The position numbers were made by a program, and so were the translations under genes. The notes beneath the pieces were generated by a model that had not been told where the DNA came from, did not search any database, and saw only the letters and a program-made list of their open reading frames with translations. A stretch of DNA of 64,000 bases from contig OZ025267.1 of NCBI GenBank assembly GCA_964019165.1, positions 5,069,269 to 5,133,268 on the forward strand, read 5' to 3'. Positions 38,301 to 50,930 of this stretch are shown here, one piece after another (within the stretch, counting starts at the first letter, position 1; each line of letters opens with the position of its first letter). The stretch comes from Mastigias papua. Its lineage: Eukaryota > Cnidaria > Scyphozoa > Rhizostomeae > Mastigiidae.

Positions 38301-40670
38301 GAAACAACGTTGTTGCAACAATAAGAATCGATTGCTTTTATTATTTATAACGCGCAAATACATCAACTTTGCAGGAAATGAAGAATATCAAAAAACATGA
38401 TGAAAATATATCCATTAGTCGATGGGCTAGACAAGCTGGCATTGAAGGTTTGTTCGTAGATGATATTTTGTTGCCGAATTGAAAAGGATTGACAGAGTGG
38501 AAAAATGTGTTTCCAAAACTGTGAAAGCTGGCACAGAAATTTATAAAGTTTCTTAACTCTTTCCTAGAAGTTCTAAAAGTTTCTTAAAGTTTAGGCCGTC
38601 TGGTACTAGGTTTCTTATAAACTGGTTTCTTATAAAAAGAAACATGTATAGATTCAATTATCCAGACCCCATTCCTCTGTCACCTTTGCTGAATTCAACA
38701 TAGCCAGCACGTAGTCAACTTTTATAGTAAAACCAACGCAATTGAAAGGATACTAACGAAAAACTGAATCTAAATGATGAAAAATATGAACTAATTTTAG
38801 GACTTGGTAGCCTTCCTAGTCTTTACTTTTACTAGTTTACATCAGAAAAGCAAGAGTTGAGCTATGTGGTGTAAGTGCTCTCTTACTATGTGGCTTAATG
38901 TAGCTAATAGATAGCTAATAATAATCTTTTCAACTGGGTTCAGTTACTCAGCGATATACATAGTTTAATTCTTAGTTATTTTGCTCGTTAATTTACGATG
39001 ACAATGAAGTAGTCTGCTATTGTTCACGAAAGAAGAATTTACTTCTGAGACATATTTAGAGGACTGGCCCGAATTTCATACAGGGGAAAGCACCTTGAGA
39101 TAAAACGAGTTGGAAAGAGAGAAAAAGGAACTTAAGGTTGACTAGCGCATCGTGTTTTTGTACAGCAGTTTGAGCAATATAGGTTGTATTGTTTGGCTAG
39201 CTATGGAATGGCCGCTGTTATCTTATGCTGGCTTCACTTTATAACAACGTCACTAGGGGTATTCAGTATTGATGTGACGACGTAGAGGCAAAGGCCAATT
39301 ACAAAATTATAATGAACATTAGAGAATACTAGCGAGTAGGGGCGAATGAGAAGTCTTTAGCACAAAAATAAACTTATTTGATTCAAGAAAATAATTGATG
39401 ACGCGGGAGTTCGGAGGTGGTAGCTAGTGTGCAGAAATTGCCCTTTGAGGAGCAATATCCGTAAAATTATTGTGCTCACTGATGAGCTTGATCATGTTTC
39501 TTCGCTATTAAAGTTCCCGGAAACATAGTGTGAGACTTCAGAATGTTTCACCAATACAATACACTTGAAAGCTTGCACTAGAGACTTTGTAGGAAACATG
39601 TAAGCAGTGTCTATTGGGAATAGAATCTGTTTACCAGAGAAGTCCAAATTTACTGTATATCATTTTGTAAGTTATGCCAACCATAAAGTGCGAGTCAGTA
39701 AAATTCTATAACAAAACGTTTAGCAGTTTAAATGGTTCATGAATAGATGCAAAGTAGAATGGAAATTAAAACGCGAAGACCGAAGTTGTCATTCCCGAAA
39801 TAAAAATTCTGATGTAGTTGTCATTCAAGCTGCAGAGCTTGGCAGACCTCGACGAGACCTCGTGCGTGCAAGGAGAAATTTCCCAAGCTCAAGGCGGGCA
39901 CCTATTACACTATCTCTGTGTGCAATTCCCTATCGTTCTACTTGTCTATTTCTACTTCTTTTATATAGTTTCTTTTAGCATTTTTGCGACACCTTTTGCT
40001 CTGGCTATGAGTGCAGCTCCCAGATACCTTTTTGCCGCTGGCAATAAGGAACATCGAAAATTCTGTGATACTTTACAAAATAGAGTTTCAAGAGAAACAA
40101 TTTTGAAAAGACATTATTTAACACGACCTAAAGGAGTCCCAATGACCATCTGTTGACAAAAGCGAGGGCACAAGTGGAAGAAAGCTATTTACCCCATACC
40201 TCCCCGTGGCCACGGCAAGGGATTGTGTACTGGTCTGTAAATTAGTCACTAAGGACCAACTTCAAGGGGGAAAGTAGCTTCATCATCTTGATAAAACTGA
40301 TATCTAGTGAATACAAATCGTACCTTAGCAAATGCAAAGTATAAGTTCTCACAAGGATATATTCAGGATATAACTGCCCCTCCTGCCTTTTTCCAAGGAC
40401 TTAATTATTTTAGTGCAAAAATGTTTATGATGTGCCTTCATTAGGAACCTTGCCCCCTGCCCTCGGTGAAAAATTATCAAATAATTTACTGAAGCCTCCT
40501 TTTCTTATTTCATGTCTAACGAAATAATCCTCACAATTTATCATGCAGAAGACGAGAAAGCAAAACTGTTGAAGCTGAAATTATCTAAAGAGCAGAGGGT
40601 GCCACCGGAGGTCAACGCAAAGTATATTGGAAAATTGAATCCAAACAGATATGTACTTGGAAGGTACTGA
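35397..40670 (+). CDS. Unrecognised multi-exon gene, charged soluble protein
   Basis: Four coding exons are supported: 35397-35728, 37453-37538, 38375-38447 and 40549-40670 (TGA at 40668-40670). Exons 2-4 join perfectly in phase (0, then 1) and give GKRYGKEEIYDD...KKW, EMKNIKKHDENISISRWARQ... and EDEKAKLLKLKL...GRY. The first exon starts at MTHIQTERGFPSNLKQRV, with a stop three bases before the preceding codon, and ends at a CCAAG/GTACGG donor. It is rich in Arg, Lys, Gln and Ser. Its end phase (2) does not fit exon 2 (needs 1), so a small exon is missing between them or the first exon belongs elsewhere. A 17-bp candidate at 36851-36867 would fit the phase. No signal peptide, membrane segment or known domain is seen, and I do not recognise the family. 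Introns hold no other gene. Confidence 0.6.
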
Positions 40671-41044
40671 TACCCTCAGTGGGATCCTAAGTATGGGGAA
40701 TCATCAAGGCAATGTCAATGAAGTTTTGTAGTACTACTCATTAAGATTGACTTTGCTATGTATGTTGTACGTAAAGTGTATTTGTCAAGTGTACTAAATC
40801 TAATTGCTAAAGGTGACTGTAAACAATGCAAGGCATGATTTGTTGATAATGATTTTGCTAATTTATAGCAGACATGTATAAAGAAATGTAATGTAGAAAA
40901 TGAAATTTTAAGGTATGATTGAAAGTGCAGTTTACTACAGTGTTTCCGTTGGTCTTTATAAATACTGGAGGGTATAGAAAGGTGAAGATAAGCCCCATAT
41001 ACGATTCTGTACATTGAAGAGTGCCTGTTAGAGAGGACTCTTAT

Positions 41045-41240
41045 CCTAGGCCGTCGGAATAGTGAGGTGGGGTGGCCAGTTCCTTTGCTCGTCACCTGTA
41101 CAATATTTCCAAAGTCTTGCTACCAGGTACCTATTTCCTCTTGGGTGGGCAGTGACCCGGCATCGAAACCATAGTCTAAGGCTAGCTTCGAACCATTGAT
41201 TTTCCGCACAGCAGAAGAACGCTTTAGCCACTCTCGCACA
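41045..41240 (-). mobile_element. tRNA-derived SINE copy
   Basis: Read on the minus strand, the element begins with a tRNA-like head. It has an A-box-like TGGCTAAAGCG and a B-box GGTTCGAAGC, the internal RNA polymerase III promoter parts. The body continues through CACCCAAGAGGAAATAGGTACCTGGTAGC to GGAACTGGCCACCCC. Related copies lie at 49640-49965 and 20930-21125, all in the same orientation. Serine- or leucine-type tRNA ancestry is plausible but unproven. Confidence 0.65.
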
Positions 41241-41984
41241 TTGAAGAATATAACATCCTAGGTATTCTAGAGCACCGTTCCCTATCTTTAATTTGATGAA
41301 TACAAACTCTAAATTCCATCGATCCATTAAACTTAGAAGTGAAATGATTACACTTGTTGTGCTGTACTTGTATCAATACACGGATATTCCGCGCACTATA
41401 GCCACCAGAGTCGTTTTTCAAGTTTCCCCCGTGGTATTGCAATGCAAGATGTAAAACGCACCATTGATTTTCAATGTATGAAAAAAGCTGTCTGTGAAAA
41501 AGGAATTTAATTTTGCAAGGTTGTAACAATCCGAGGATTCCTCAGTCATCTTCAAGAAATTTCATCTCCATATTTGTCTCTACCAATGTGCAAAATTTTA
41601 CTAAATGCCACGAGAACTAAAGTCATCAAATAAGAGGAGTTTAGAGAATCGCTATTTACTAGACACTAGGCATCTATAGGTGGAGGAGCCGAAGAAAGAT
41701 TTCCCAGAAGCACATCCTCCAATTCCTACACATCCAGTTCCCACAAGAGACGCAATGGGAGGGGACGAGGCACACCAAGCAGAAAATTTTCGGATCATGC
41801 CCTCTCGTCATCCAGAAAACGATCCTTTCCTATCGAAGTCGCCTGTGTTTTGCTCATGAGATGCCCTTCATTATACGGTTCCCAATATTCATTGTTATAT
41901 GTGGCACATTATCAGAGTTTTACTACACATTCATTATTCGGATAAAATAAAGCCTAGTTCATACAGCGCATTTAGAGCGCAGAG

Positions 41985-42290
41985 AATCAACTCAAGGCTC
42001 AAACACGCTAAAATATAAGAACAATTTACGAATATTGCGAGGCTTAATTTTCAATCAACGGTTAGATACTTTGCTTTAGTGTGTTTTCTCAGAAAACAAA
42101 GTAAGAATGTGAGCTTCATTTATCCGGTCTGGGAGTCAGTTTGCTATGATGAGACTAATTATCTCTTTGGGGGTGTTAGTCTCTACCGGTATGATGCTCA
42201 AAATCGCTAAAATTTATAAATAATTTTTGGATATTCTTAGGCTTAGAATAAAAAAGTGCTAAGAATATCAAGGCCCAGTGAAAAAATTAG
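41985..42290. repeat. Dispersed repeat, copy 2 (related to 24990-25335)
   Basis: It shares ordered phrases with the first copy: ACAATTTACGAATATTGCGAGGCTTAA, GTGAGCTTCATTTATCCGG, GGAGTCA, and ATGCTCAAAATCGCTAAAATTTATAAATAATTT. Both ends carry AGGCT(C/T)A and TAAGAATAT-like phrases, suggesting an element with related ends. Confidence 0.6.
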
Positions 42291-42544
42291 TTATTTTTAT
42301 TAAAAATAGTGTGTAGTTGGATAAAACATGATATACTGTAAGGAAAATAAAAACTTGATTAGTTAAAGCTGATACTAATTCATGGCATTCCTACCAGTCA
42401 ATTACCAGTCAATATCAATATCTCAAAAATGACTATGCACCAAAATCAGCGTCAAACGAATTACGTAACGTATCTCTCCCTTGCTGTTTTCAATAAATTT
42501 GGACGAATCTCAAAGACCATCTTTTGAAAAGGTAAGGATGAATT

Positions 42545-43100
42545 GAAAGAAATATCAAGAAATTGCAGTGTTAAATACCTGCTACCGTTTAAGAAGCATT
42601 CTCCGAAGTAAGGGGAAGGAATTTTAACAGTAAAGATTATCGATGGGCACTATCTGCGGTCTTTCTCAGTCAATAAAAAATTTTTGCTTTTCTACCGCCA
42701 TCTGATCGCTAGGATCTGTCGTTGAGCCACAAGGGAATTGTCGGAACAGGTGCAAGTCAACTTAGCCGTCAAATGCTTGAGTGTGGGGTGCATTTGTGGT
42801 CCAAATCCTGCATGATGATTGGTCAATTAGGTTGGGAGAAAATAAACCTGATCAGAGTTCTCAAGCATTTCTCGGCAAAGTTGATTTGCACCTGTTCCCA
42901 CAATGCCCCCGTGGCTCTACGATAGATTCTAGTGGTCAGATGATGGTAGAGAAGAAAACACTTTTTTGATTGACTGAGAAAGACCGCAGATAATGTCCAT
43001 CGATAATCTTTAATTTTAAAAATTCCTTTCCCTTACTTCGGAGAATACTCCTTAAACAGTAGCAGGTATTTAAAACTACAATTTCTTGATATTTCTTTCA
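42545..43100. mobile_element. Palindromic element with nested inverted repeats, about 555 bp
   Basis: The outer arms 42545-42690 and 42962-43100 are reverse complements by eye; shared phrases are GAAAGAAATATCAAGAAATTG, CTTACTTCGGAGAAT and ATTGACTGAGAAAGACCGCAG. Inside, a second inverted pair (GTTGAGCCAC...GGTGCAAGTCAACTT against AAGTTGATTTGCACC...GTGGCTC) brackets a core with GATGATTGGTCAAT and GGGAGAAAATAAACCTGAT. That core matches the MITE at 22651-22812. Small open frames in it are not genes. Confidence 0.8.
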
Positions 43101-43727
43101 TTTTCAACACTTATGTTGTACTGCATATATCAGCAGGAATCTTCTGAAGAAAATGATCTGTGACTGGTAGCTTTCAGTAGCAAAAGACACTCTTGAAGTT
43201 TACATGCCTTAGAACGACTACTGTGGAGGTATTCCCCTCCTCCGAGCGAATTCGGCCATTCAAATCCAATGTACAACGCGAATTGAATGACGCAGACAAA
43301 CGATTGTGATATCGTCAGTTATTAAGCTAAGAGGCAAATGAGCATAACAAACCCCATTAATGATGAAACACATTGACAGAGTTTATAGTCTTACATGATA
43401 TTCATATATAGTTACAAAAATTTCACAATGCTGGAGTGGCCACCAGGTTTGAAGACAAGGTTACTATCAAAAATTGGATAAATATTGCTAGAATGACACC
43501 AAAATACTACTAGGATACCTCTCTTATACTTAATTAGTTGCAATACATTTATATTGGAGAAATTTTCATCAATAGAAATTTCACATACACTCGTAAAAAG
43601 CACACCTAAAAGTAATTTCTTTTTTATGCATAAGACAGTTATGTGTCCCATCCATATAATATTTCAATCAAACCTCTTTAACAATACACTACCAAATTAT
43701 GAATAGCAATTGAAAATAACTAATAAA

Positions 43728-46700
43728 CTAAGATTTTAAAGGTCTGTGAAATACCTTAAATTTCTTATCATACGGCGGTACCCAGCTTGTCATTTCGACT
43801 GGCTTGATGCTCACTTCATCAAATCCATCTGTCATACCACGTACTGCAATATTAGCCACTAATTTTGTCATCGGCGTAGCTTCATCTGATATTCTTAACT
43901 TCTCTATAGACTGCCATTGGCATTTAACAATTTCTGTCGGGCATATAGTTATATCATATGTGAAAGGCTTCAAATGGCAAATGAAGTACAGGTCGGATTG
44001 ATCAAAGCCCATGCCATGCTGCTGTCGAAAGGCTAGCAAAGACTGGAACTCTATGGGAAAAAAGCCCTTCAACTTGTGGTATTGAGTGTGCCTACTTATA
44101 TCAATTGCTTATAAAATTCAGTGCCATTCAGTAGTAGCGAAGACTCTGCAATGGCAACGGGCAATAAGTTCTCGATTCTCATTATCAATAAGCGATTACT
44201 CGACAACCCTCTTGGTAGATGCTCTGTCAGAATCTTCTCCACAGAAGGCACACAATACTTGGTCAACATAGTTGGTTAGATGCTCTGTCAGAATCTTCTC
44301 CAAAGAAGGCAAACAATACTTGGTCAACATAGATGGAACTAAGGCATTTCTTGAAACACTTATCGTAGAATTAGGCCACGAAAAACCGACAAAATAAATA
44401 AAGAAATAGAAATATATTTATTATATCACGTTAATAACTTACCACATTCTATTCCTGTCTCTTCTCGGACTTCTCGAACTGCAGTATCGCCTTTAATTGA
44501 GAGAAGATTCTATCAAATCATACGAATGCAGTTCGTTGTTGACTTTATTGTCTAGTTTAGATTTTAGCTGCATCCAAGAAATAACAATGATTTCAGTGTT
44601 TACCGTTGCTTGTTGGAATACGATCCTCGTAATCAAGGCATGGCGAATTTTGTGGTAAAATCAATGCAATAAAAGGATGAGCAATAGGACCCATTCTGCT
44701 ATGCTATTCAGCTATGCACATTTGTCAATTGTTGCATCTACTGCATCTTGGTTCATTTTAAGTTTACATGAGGTTATCAAAATAACGAAATAAAGCTAAA
44801 ATCAAAACGCCAACAATAGACAACAGACTTAAGCTTTGAAATAAATCTAAAGGGAGTTGCATTACATAACATTATACTAAGTTACATTACCAAAAATTCA
44901 ACTAAATGAAAACCCTTGGGAAAGTAAATATATGATGATGCATAAGGTTCTGACAATCTCAAAAGCATGGGTGGTGATAGGACAAATTGAGAACGAATGA
45001 AGTTGAGAGTCGGGCATTATTCAGTGATTGAAAAGGCTACCTAGATATGGCGAATAAATGACTGAACAACCAAACACATGATATAATTGATATCATGATT
45101 GTCTAAATGCAAACAAATAAGAACATGATACGCAATATCTTACCAATATCCTCATTTGGTTCTGAAAACCCTCCGGGAAATTTCCACAGTTTAGTCTACA
45201 ATAAAAATTAACAAAGTTTCACTCTAGAAGTAGGTGAAAAGAGATTAATACACAGTCCCACCGAAAGACTGAGCATATGAAAAAAATGGGACCCCTCATA
45301 GTCTCATGTTGAAATTTGACAGTTGTTGCAGTCACTAAAGATGGAGGCCCATTTCATGGTTAAGGCTCAGGATAATTTGCCATTCTCTCAGGATAATCCC
45401 TGTGACTACATGCAATGCATTGGAGCTATAAGTCTCATAAGATCATGACTGAATGTATTTGTTGAGATCGTAGAATGTGAAGAATCATTGCAAAAACTAC
45501 CCGATACATACCATATTTGGAAACTATGATGCCCAGAGTACAACATGACAAAAAAATTTACTTACACATAATATATATCTCTTGTGTATCATGATATCAA
45601 TTGCCCTGGTACTTTTACTACATAATCACAAGAATGTACAAATTATACCAACTTTTCTACCAAACAGACTTAAAAAATATTCACACTTCTGTAATTTAAT
45701 CCTCCACCAAAAATACCTCACACATTGGTTTGATTTCATTCAGAACTATTACCATCATGGGATGGTAATTATTGATGTGTGGCCCATTCACATCTACTCT
45801 AGTTGTCCTGCATCACACTTTTAGTGAGATGAAGGCAATGCTCCAAAAGACACTGTAAACAGCACAGATAATGACTGATTTGCTTCAAAAGATAGAAATG
45901 AAACACTAATATACCTTAGCTCTATCTTGTACAACCAAGGCCTCTCTAGTTTCTTCATTCAATACTAAACCTGTGAAATGATTGATGTTGATTGCAGCAA
46001 CAGCAGATTATTACCAAAAGAATTAATGACAGAATAGAAATTTAGAGGGCACACATATACACAGGCTATATGCCTTGCAAGGTGGGACACATATCCTTTC
46101 TCCCAGTATCATAATCTCCCTGGTCTTTTGACCAAGCTTCTATACATCGCTATGTGGACATTTATCAGTCACCTAGCCATAGGGGGATCGAGAGTTTGTT
46201 TATTTGGTTGGGGGCCATTTTGGAAAGAAAATTGTGGGGGGTGAATTTTTCAAAGCCATGCCCTTCTACAACTTTTATAGAGTGTTGTGTAGAGTGCTCA
46301 GTTCATTTATTATTCATTTTCTTGTCTAATTCATGTGGCATGTTTCTGAACACAAAGTTTCACATATGAAATATTACCATGTGGGACCATGGCCCACCAC
46401 TCTCCCCTTGGATTTGCACTTGTTGCACCAGGCTACCACAAAAGATGAGAATTGTACCAAAGGATTTATCCAATAGCTTCAAGCTCTACCTTATAGATCA
46501 TGAAATTTTTTTAGCAATAACTTAGAAAGCCTCCAAAATGACTAAATGTCCAGTGACTAAAGTTAGGATTTAGAATGTATCATACTGAACAAAGCATGCA
46601 AAAGTCATTACTGCATAATAATGCTACACTCTCTATTGTAGAAACTTAACTAACAAGAAATGCAATCTCATAAGCAATCCAATGGCAATGTCAATGGAAA

Positions 46701-48156
46701 TGACTAAGTAACTCTTTTATTTGGTAAAGTCTAACTCTTAAAATTCATACATTGCCAAATATAGAAATAGATGGAAAGTAATAATGTTAAACTAAACCAA
46801 GTATTTGTAAATATGGTGATTCCACAGGTTGCTTAATTTTGAAATAGAGTGGCTGTATTGCTAAGATTTAATCAACAAAAGAAAACTTTTGACTACATTT
46901 TCCATACAAACATAATATCTCATCTGAAGTCTCATATTTTAGTAGTGCAATATCAAGCCTGGATTGTCTATCATATTGTCAACAAATATCGGATAGTTGT
47001 ACCTGATACTCCTACAGTGTGAAAAGCATAGCGTGGCATTTTATCTTCTTCATTCATCTGCAACCACTTCTTCATCATTATGTAATCATGCTTTGCATGG
47101 TGCAGCTCAAAATCTCTTGAATATAACTCTGCTATCAACCAGCTTTGTTGAACAGGGATCTTAATCCAGACACCACGCTTATCTTCATTACTCCATTGAT
47201 CTAGATGCTCTATGCAAACACAAATATTACTACATCACATAGTTACCTACCATAAATCCATAAATTTGCCTACCCTTCCAAAATGCCCCCCTTCAAATGA
47301 GCCCCATGCTAGAACTTCTAACTGTAAATAAGCCCCCCTCAAATAACCTCCCACTCCTAAGGATAATAAAGACCTTCATAAATACTAATGCTTAAATTTA
47401 CAAGGAGTTTTGACATTGAACTTTTTATGGAGCATGTGCTAGGTAATTTCATAAGCCCCCCTTTAAATAAGCCCCACTCAAATAGTATAAAAGATAAATA
47501 AGCCCCCAGGGGCTAATTTGAGGGTTTATTGTACTTGAAAAACCTATCCAAATACAAGCAATATCATTGCAGTTTACAAAAGGTCAACTACTATAAAGTC
47601 AACTTTTCTTATCTACAATATAAATGCAATATAAGCATCCCTTGTTTCCATAAAATAATTATAAACTTGATATACTCTCATTGCATTTCTTATAAATGAA
47701 AAGTAGAAGAAAACCTCACAAATATGCAAAAATGTGTACATGAAATTCTACCTGTAGAGAATAACAAAATGGTGTAAATAGTGATTAAACATATACTAGA
47801 AATCTAGTACATCTTATTCATGAGAGTATAGGTAGAAACAATATCTTACCATCAAGATTTGAGAGAAATACATTGTGTACTGTTGCTGAGTCTAAACTTG
47901 CTGTAAGATCTAATACCACACTGTTAAACTTTGTTAATTTCCAATTCCATTGACTTTTACTGGAATAATATCTTTGAAATGATTTTTTCAGTCTTCTATT
48001 TCCACAAACAGCAGTGCAGGAGACATTCTGGCTATACACCATTTGAGCAGGTAAAAACTTTGCTTTGCAATGCTTCAAGAAGTCTGCACAATACCTCACT
48101 TGAGCACAAGACTGCGAGCAGGCCCGAGACATCTTGAGACACATTGCAGAAATCAT
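43728..48156 (-). CDS. NUDT6: Nudix hydrolase 6, six coding exons, complete frame
   Basis: NUDT6 is a Nudix hydrolase, known in vertebrates as the antisense partner of FGF2. Exons on the minus strand: 48156-47850, 47209-47003, 45970-45915, 45195-45144, 44490-44443, 44050-43728, giving 330 residues (human 316). All introns are GT-AG and all phases agree. Residues 1-70 are basic and cysteine-rich without acidic clusters, suggesting a mitochondrial presequence. Exon 2 carries the family's N-terminal domain (GVWIKIPVQQS, FELHHAKHD, YAFHTVGVSG). The Nudix box is intact at residues 199-221: GX5E with G199 and E205, then REVREETGI at 213-221 with E217 and E218 as metal ligands. The last exon keeps RQQHG..FDQSDLYFIC.LKP. 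A stop lies eight codons above the start, but an acceptor-like TTTGGTTTAG lies between, so a 5' untranslated exon is possible. No FGF gene is visible on the opposite strand. Confidence 0.95.
44218..44338. repeat. 61-bp tandem duplication in NUDT6 intron 5
   Basis: Two copies, starting at 44218 and 44279 with GATGCTCTGTCAGAATCTTC, differ at only a few bases. Confidence 0.9.
47270..47538. mobile_element. MITE-like repeat rich in AAATAAGCCCCC, in NUDT6 intron 1
   Basis: Motifs of the type CCCCCTCAAATAAGCCCC occur at both ends, and GGGGCTAATTTGAGGG closes the right side. Internal phrases (CATGCTAGAACTTCTAA, AAGACCTTCATAAATACTAATGC, GACATTGAA) match 58535-58845 in reverse complement. The two copies sit in introns of neighbouring genes in opposite orientation. 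No coding is seen. Confidence 0.7.
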
Positions 48157-49639
48157 TCCAGCTATCTCATTCCTAAACCAAAGAAATATTTATTGTATAT
48201 GCATTGTTACTTTTCTGACTTCATCCTAAGTACCAATTCTGGGAAACTTATTATTCTGGATCACTTTGTCTTAGTTGACTATTCATACCTATTGCAATTA
48301 AAGAAATTTCCAAGTCTTGTCCAAAGTAAAGAAGAATCAACCTCATAAGTGCTAAAACTTCTCCTCTGAAGGCTAAGGAAATTGCATTTAAGGAATGTCG
48401 ACTGTTTCATTTCTATTGCAATCGTACTGACTATCAGATGTAACCTGTGATAGTAATATTGGACCTCCTGATAAACTCCCCAAATTCAAAATTCTACACT
48501 AGCCTGTTCAACAAATAAATGGAAAGCAATCCTCCGTCGAAGTTTTGTGCACTCCATAGGAAAAACTATATAAGGCATCATTCCTCCAAAAGTACCGGAG
48601 TAACATATTCTCGATTAAGAATTAAACGCTCTTTCAATATAGGCCAATAACCAGAACACTTGGCTTACTTTCACTGTCACAGTTAATCAGTTCTGCGCTA
48701 TATAAAACTTGCTATTTCGTCTCGTACTCAGCCTCCGTAATACTCAGTTTTATAGAGGACTTAGAGACTTCTTCCCTTCTGGCTACATAAATGATAAAAG
48801 AGATTTAGAAGATATGAATTCCATGATTGTAAGTGGTTGCCCTATTCAAATGCAATGTTGCTAGAAAACGGAGCCAACATAACACGTACACTTGAAAGAT
48901 GAAGTAAGCATTTTATCCAAACACCTAAAATACGCACAGATCGCACGCACAATTATAGCTACTACTCACCAATAAATCAATCTGTACAGAGTGCTACTTT
49001 CTTGTTGTCCTTGTAAAAGAGCCCCGTCTACACATTAGAACGAGGCCGAACAGTAACTAAATGGTCACGCAACCGCGTCCTTAGTGACATGGGGCATGCG
49101 AGGCACTATGTGGGTTCGCCATTTGCTTGGGGTAGGTTCTGATATATGCATTAAAAGGTTTCTAGAAGGAGGTGGCTTGTTTCTCTGAATCGGAGTCTCT
49201 TCAAATTTTGACTATTTCTACCATAGCTATGCTACCAAAAGACACAAATCAAAACTTGCTAAAAATTCTCCACAGGAATCTGCTTTGAAAAATTCGCTTT
49301 AAGTTTAAGTATAATGAAAGGTTGCCATTTTTGCAAAATGCAGCTTTTTAACATCCAAGCTGTGTACAGGTGCCAACAAGCCAACATGTCTTCATTTTCA
49401 AAAGCAACTCAAAATAACTAGATGAAGAACAAGGCTCTGCTCCATAAGTTGGGCAACATGAAATTTAGGACAAGTCAAACACGAATACTTGAAGTATATT
49501 CTCAATAAGACGAATACATTCTCCTTCACATCCAGCATAAATACAGGGGAGAATAGCAAGGGGACAACACTAACAGATAAAAGCTAGTACCATATATGAT
49601 TACATACGCTGGGTACAGTCTACTAGAGAGGGCACTTAT
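48157..49639. other. Region upstream of NUDT6; no gene seen
   Basis: This is the 5' side of NUDT6, probably including its promoter and possibly a non-coding first exon. Short open frames have no recognisable product and no clear exon of PORCN was found here. It is moderately AT-rich single-copy-looking DNA. Confidence 0.5.
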
Positions 49640-49965
49640 CTTTCGAGTATCGATATACAGGTAGGTCGGCCAGTTCCTTCCTCGTTACCTTTATCTCCCC
49701 GATGCTTTCACGAAGAACTGAAGGAGTGTGCAAATGAAAATGCAAAGCACTCAGCTAAAAAATGGAATAAGGAAATGCGGGGCAATAGCGTCCACAAATA
49801 CGTGTGCGTACAGTTAGATCACTAAAGAACAAGAAGCAGTTGCCATCGGGTACCGATTTGCTGCTGGGTGGCCAGTAAGCGAATATCAAACTATGGCCCA
49901 AGGCCCGCCTAGGACCATCGATCCTACGCAAAGCAGACGAGCGCTCTAACTGCTTGGACACCAGT
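49640..49965 (-). mobile_element. tRNA-derived SINE copy, longest of three
   Basis: On the minus strand the head reads GGTGTCCAAGCAGTTAGAGCG, tRNA-like with an A box, then CTCGTCTGCTTTGCGTAGG and a decayed B box. The body contains CCACCCAGCAGCAAATCGG and GGAACTGGCCGACC, as in the copy at 41045-41240. About 100 extra bases sit in the middle (49700-49830). Confidence 0.6.
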
Positions 49966-50930
49966 CAACAAAAATACACACACTGGCAAAAGACAAAAAA
50001 AACTAAAAAATTTAAAATCATGCATAAACAGCGCATCATAAAATATAATAAATGAAAAAGTTTCACCGTCTATTGCCCAAAATAAAGAGCACAGAAGACA
50101 GGTCTTATTGCAACGATAATATAATATCTAAGTGTGATACTCTTGCTTCTATACACGTTATTTCTTTACTGGGATGTGCATGGAGCAGCCCATTCTTAGT
50201 TCGTACATCAGTCTTAAATACAACTTCTAGCAAAATCTTCACCAACTCTGCAGCAAGCACGCCTACTTTTCATGACGTCTTTTCGTGTTCTGTCCTCTTG
50301 ACAAAATTAAAGTATCGTGGAAGTGAGAATAGATAGCCATCTTTCACGAGTTTGTTAACCAACAGAACCCCAAACATGAAATAATGACAAACGTAGCCTA
50401 CAGCTGCCCACTTTCTCAACGCATGAGACATCGAGTAGCCCTGCGGAAAATCAAGATAACCCTTACAACATATGCTACATCAGAGCAGTCACGATAAGCT
50501 ACACGAAAACGATCTTGTTAAAGACAAAAATTCTGTTCATTCTAAAGATAAAGGCTCTATAGGAACATAACTCAAAAATCAGTTAGCAGAACACGGTGCT
50601 ATTGTCAATAAACTTGTATAGGGCCTTTTGGGGGTAAAATGGGTAACCGGTGTGAAAAAGAATAGATGGCCATTTGCACTTTTATTAATGACTTGTGGTC
50701 GTGAAAGAATAAAGTGCCATCTTTGCTACTTTGGTACAACACCTCTCCACAAATAGTATACAAAACAGGTACGGAAGACAGACAAGTCATGGATTTGTAA
50801 AATGACTATTTACACGTATTACTCAGTGATTTTACACCTTTTATCCATTTAACCCCAACAGACCGTAGAGAATAAAATTGCAACAGCACCTACATAATGT
50901 TTATTCTGCCAATACATTGAGCTGTACATA

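Noticed and set aside
39739..40156. Two overlapping plus-strand frames of 79 and 112 codons
   Set aside because: They lie in the last intron of the unrecognised gene, have no known motif, and the hydrophobic run looks like chance in T-rich DNA.
40715..41529. Minus-strand frames of 93-126 codons
   Set aside because: They overlap the SINE at 41045-41240 and flanking non-coding DNA; no family resemblance.
50052..50336. 94-codon plus-strand frame
   Set aside because: No recognisable motif, no splice context, and low-complexity Ser/Thr composition.
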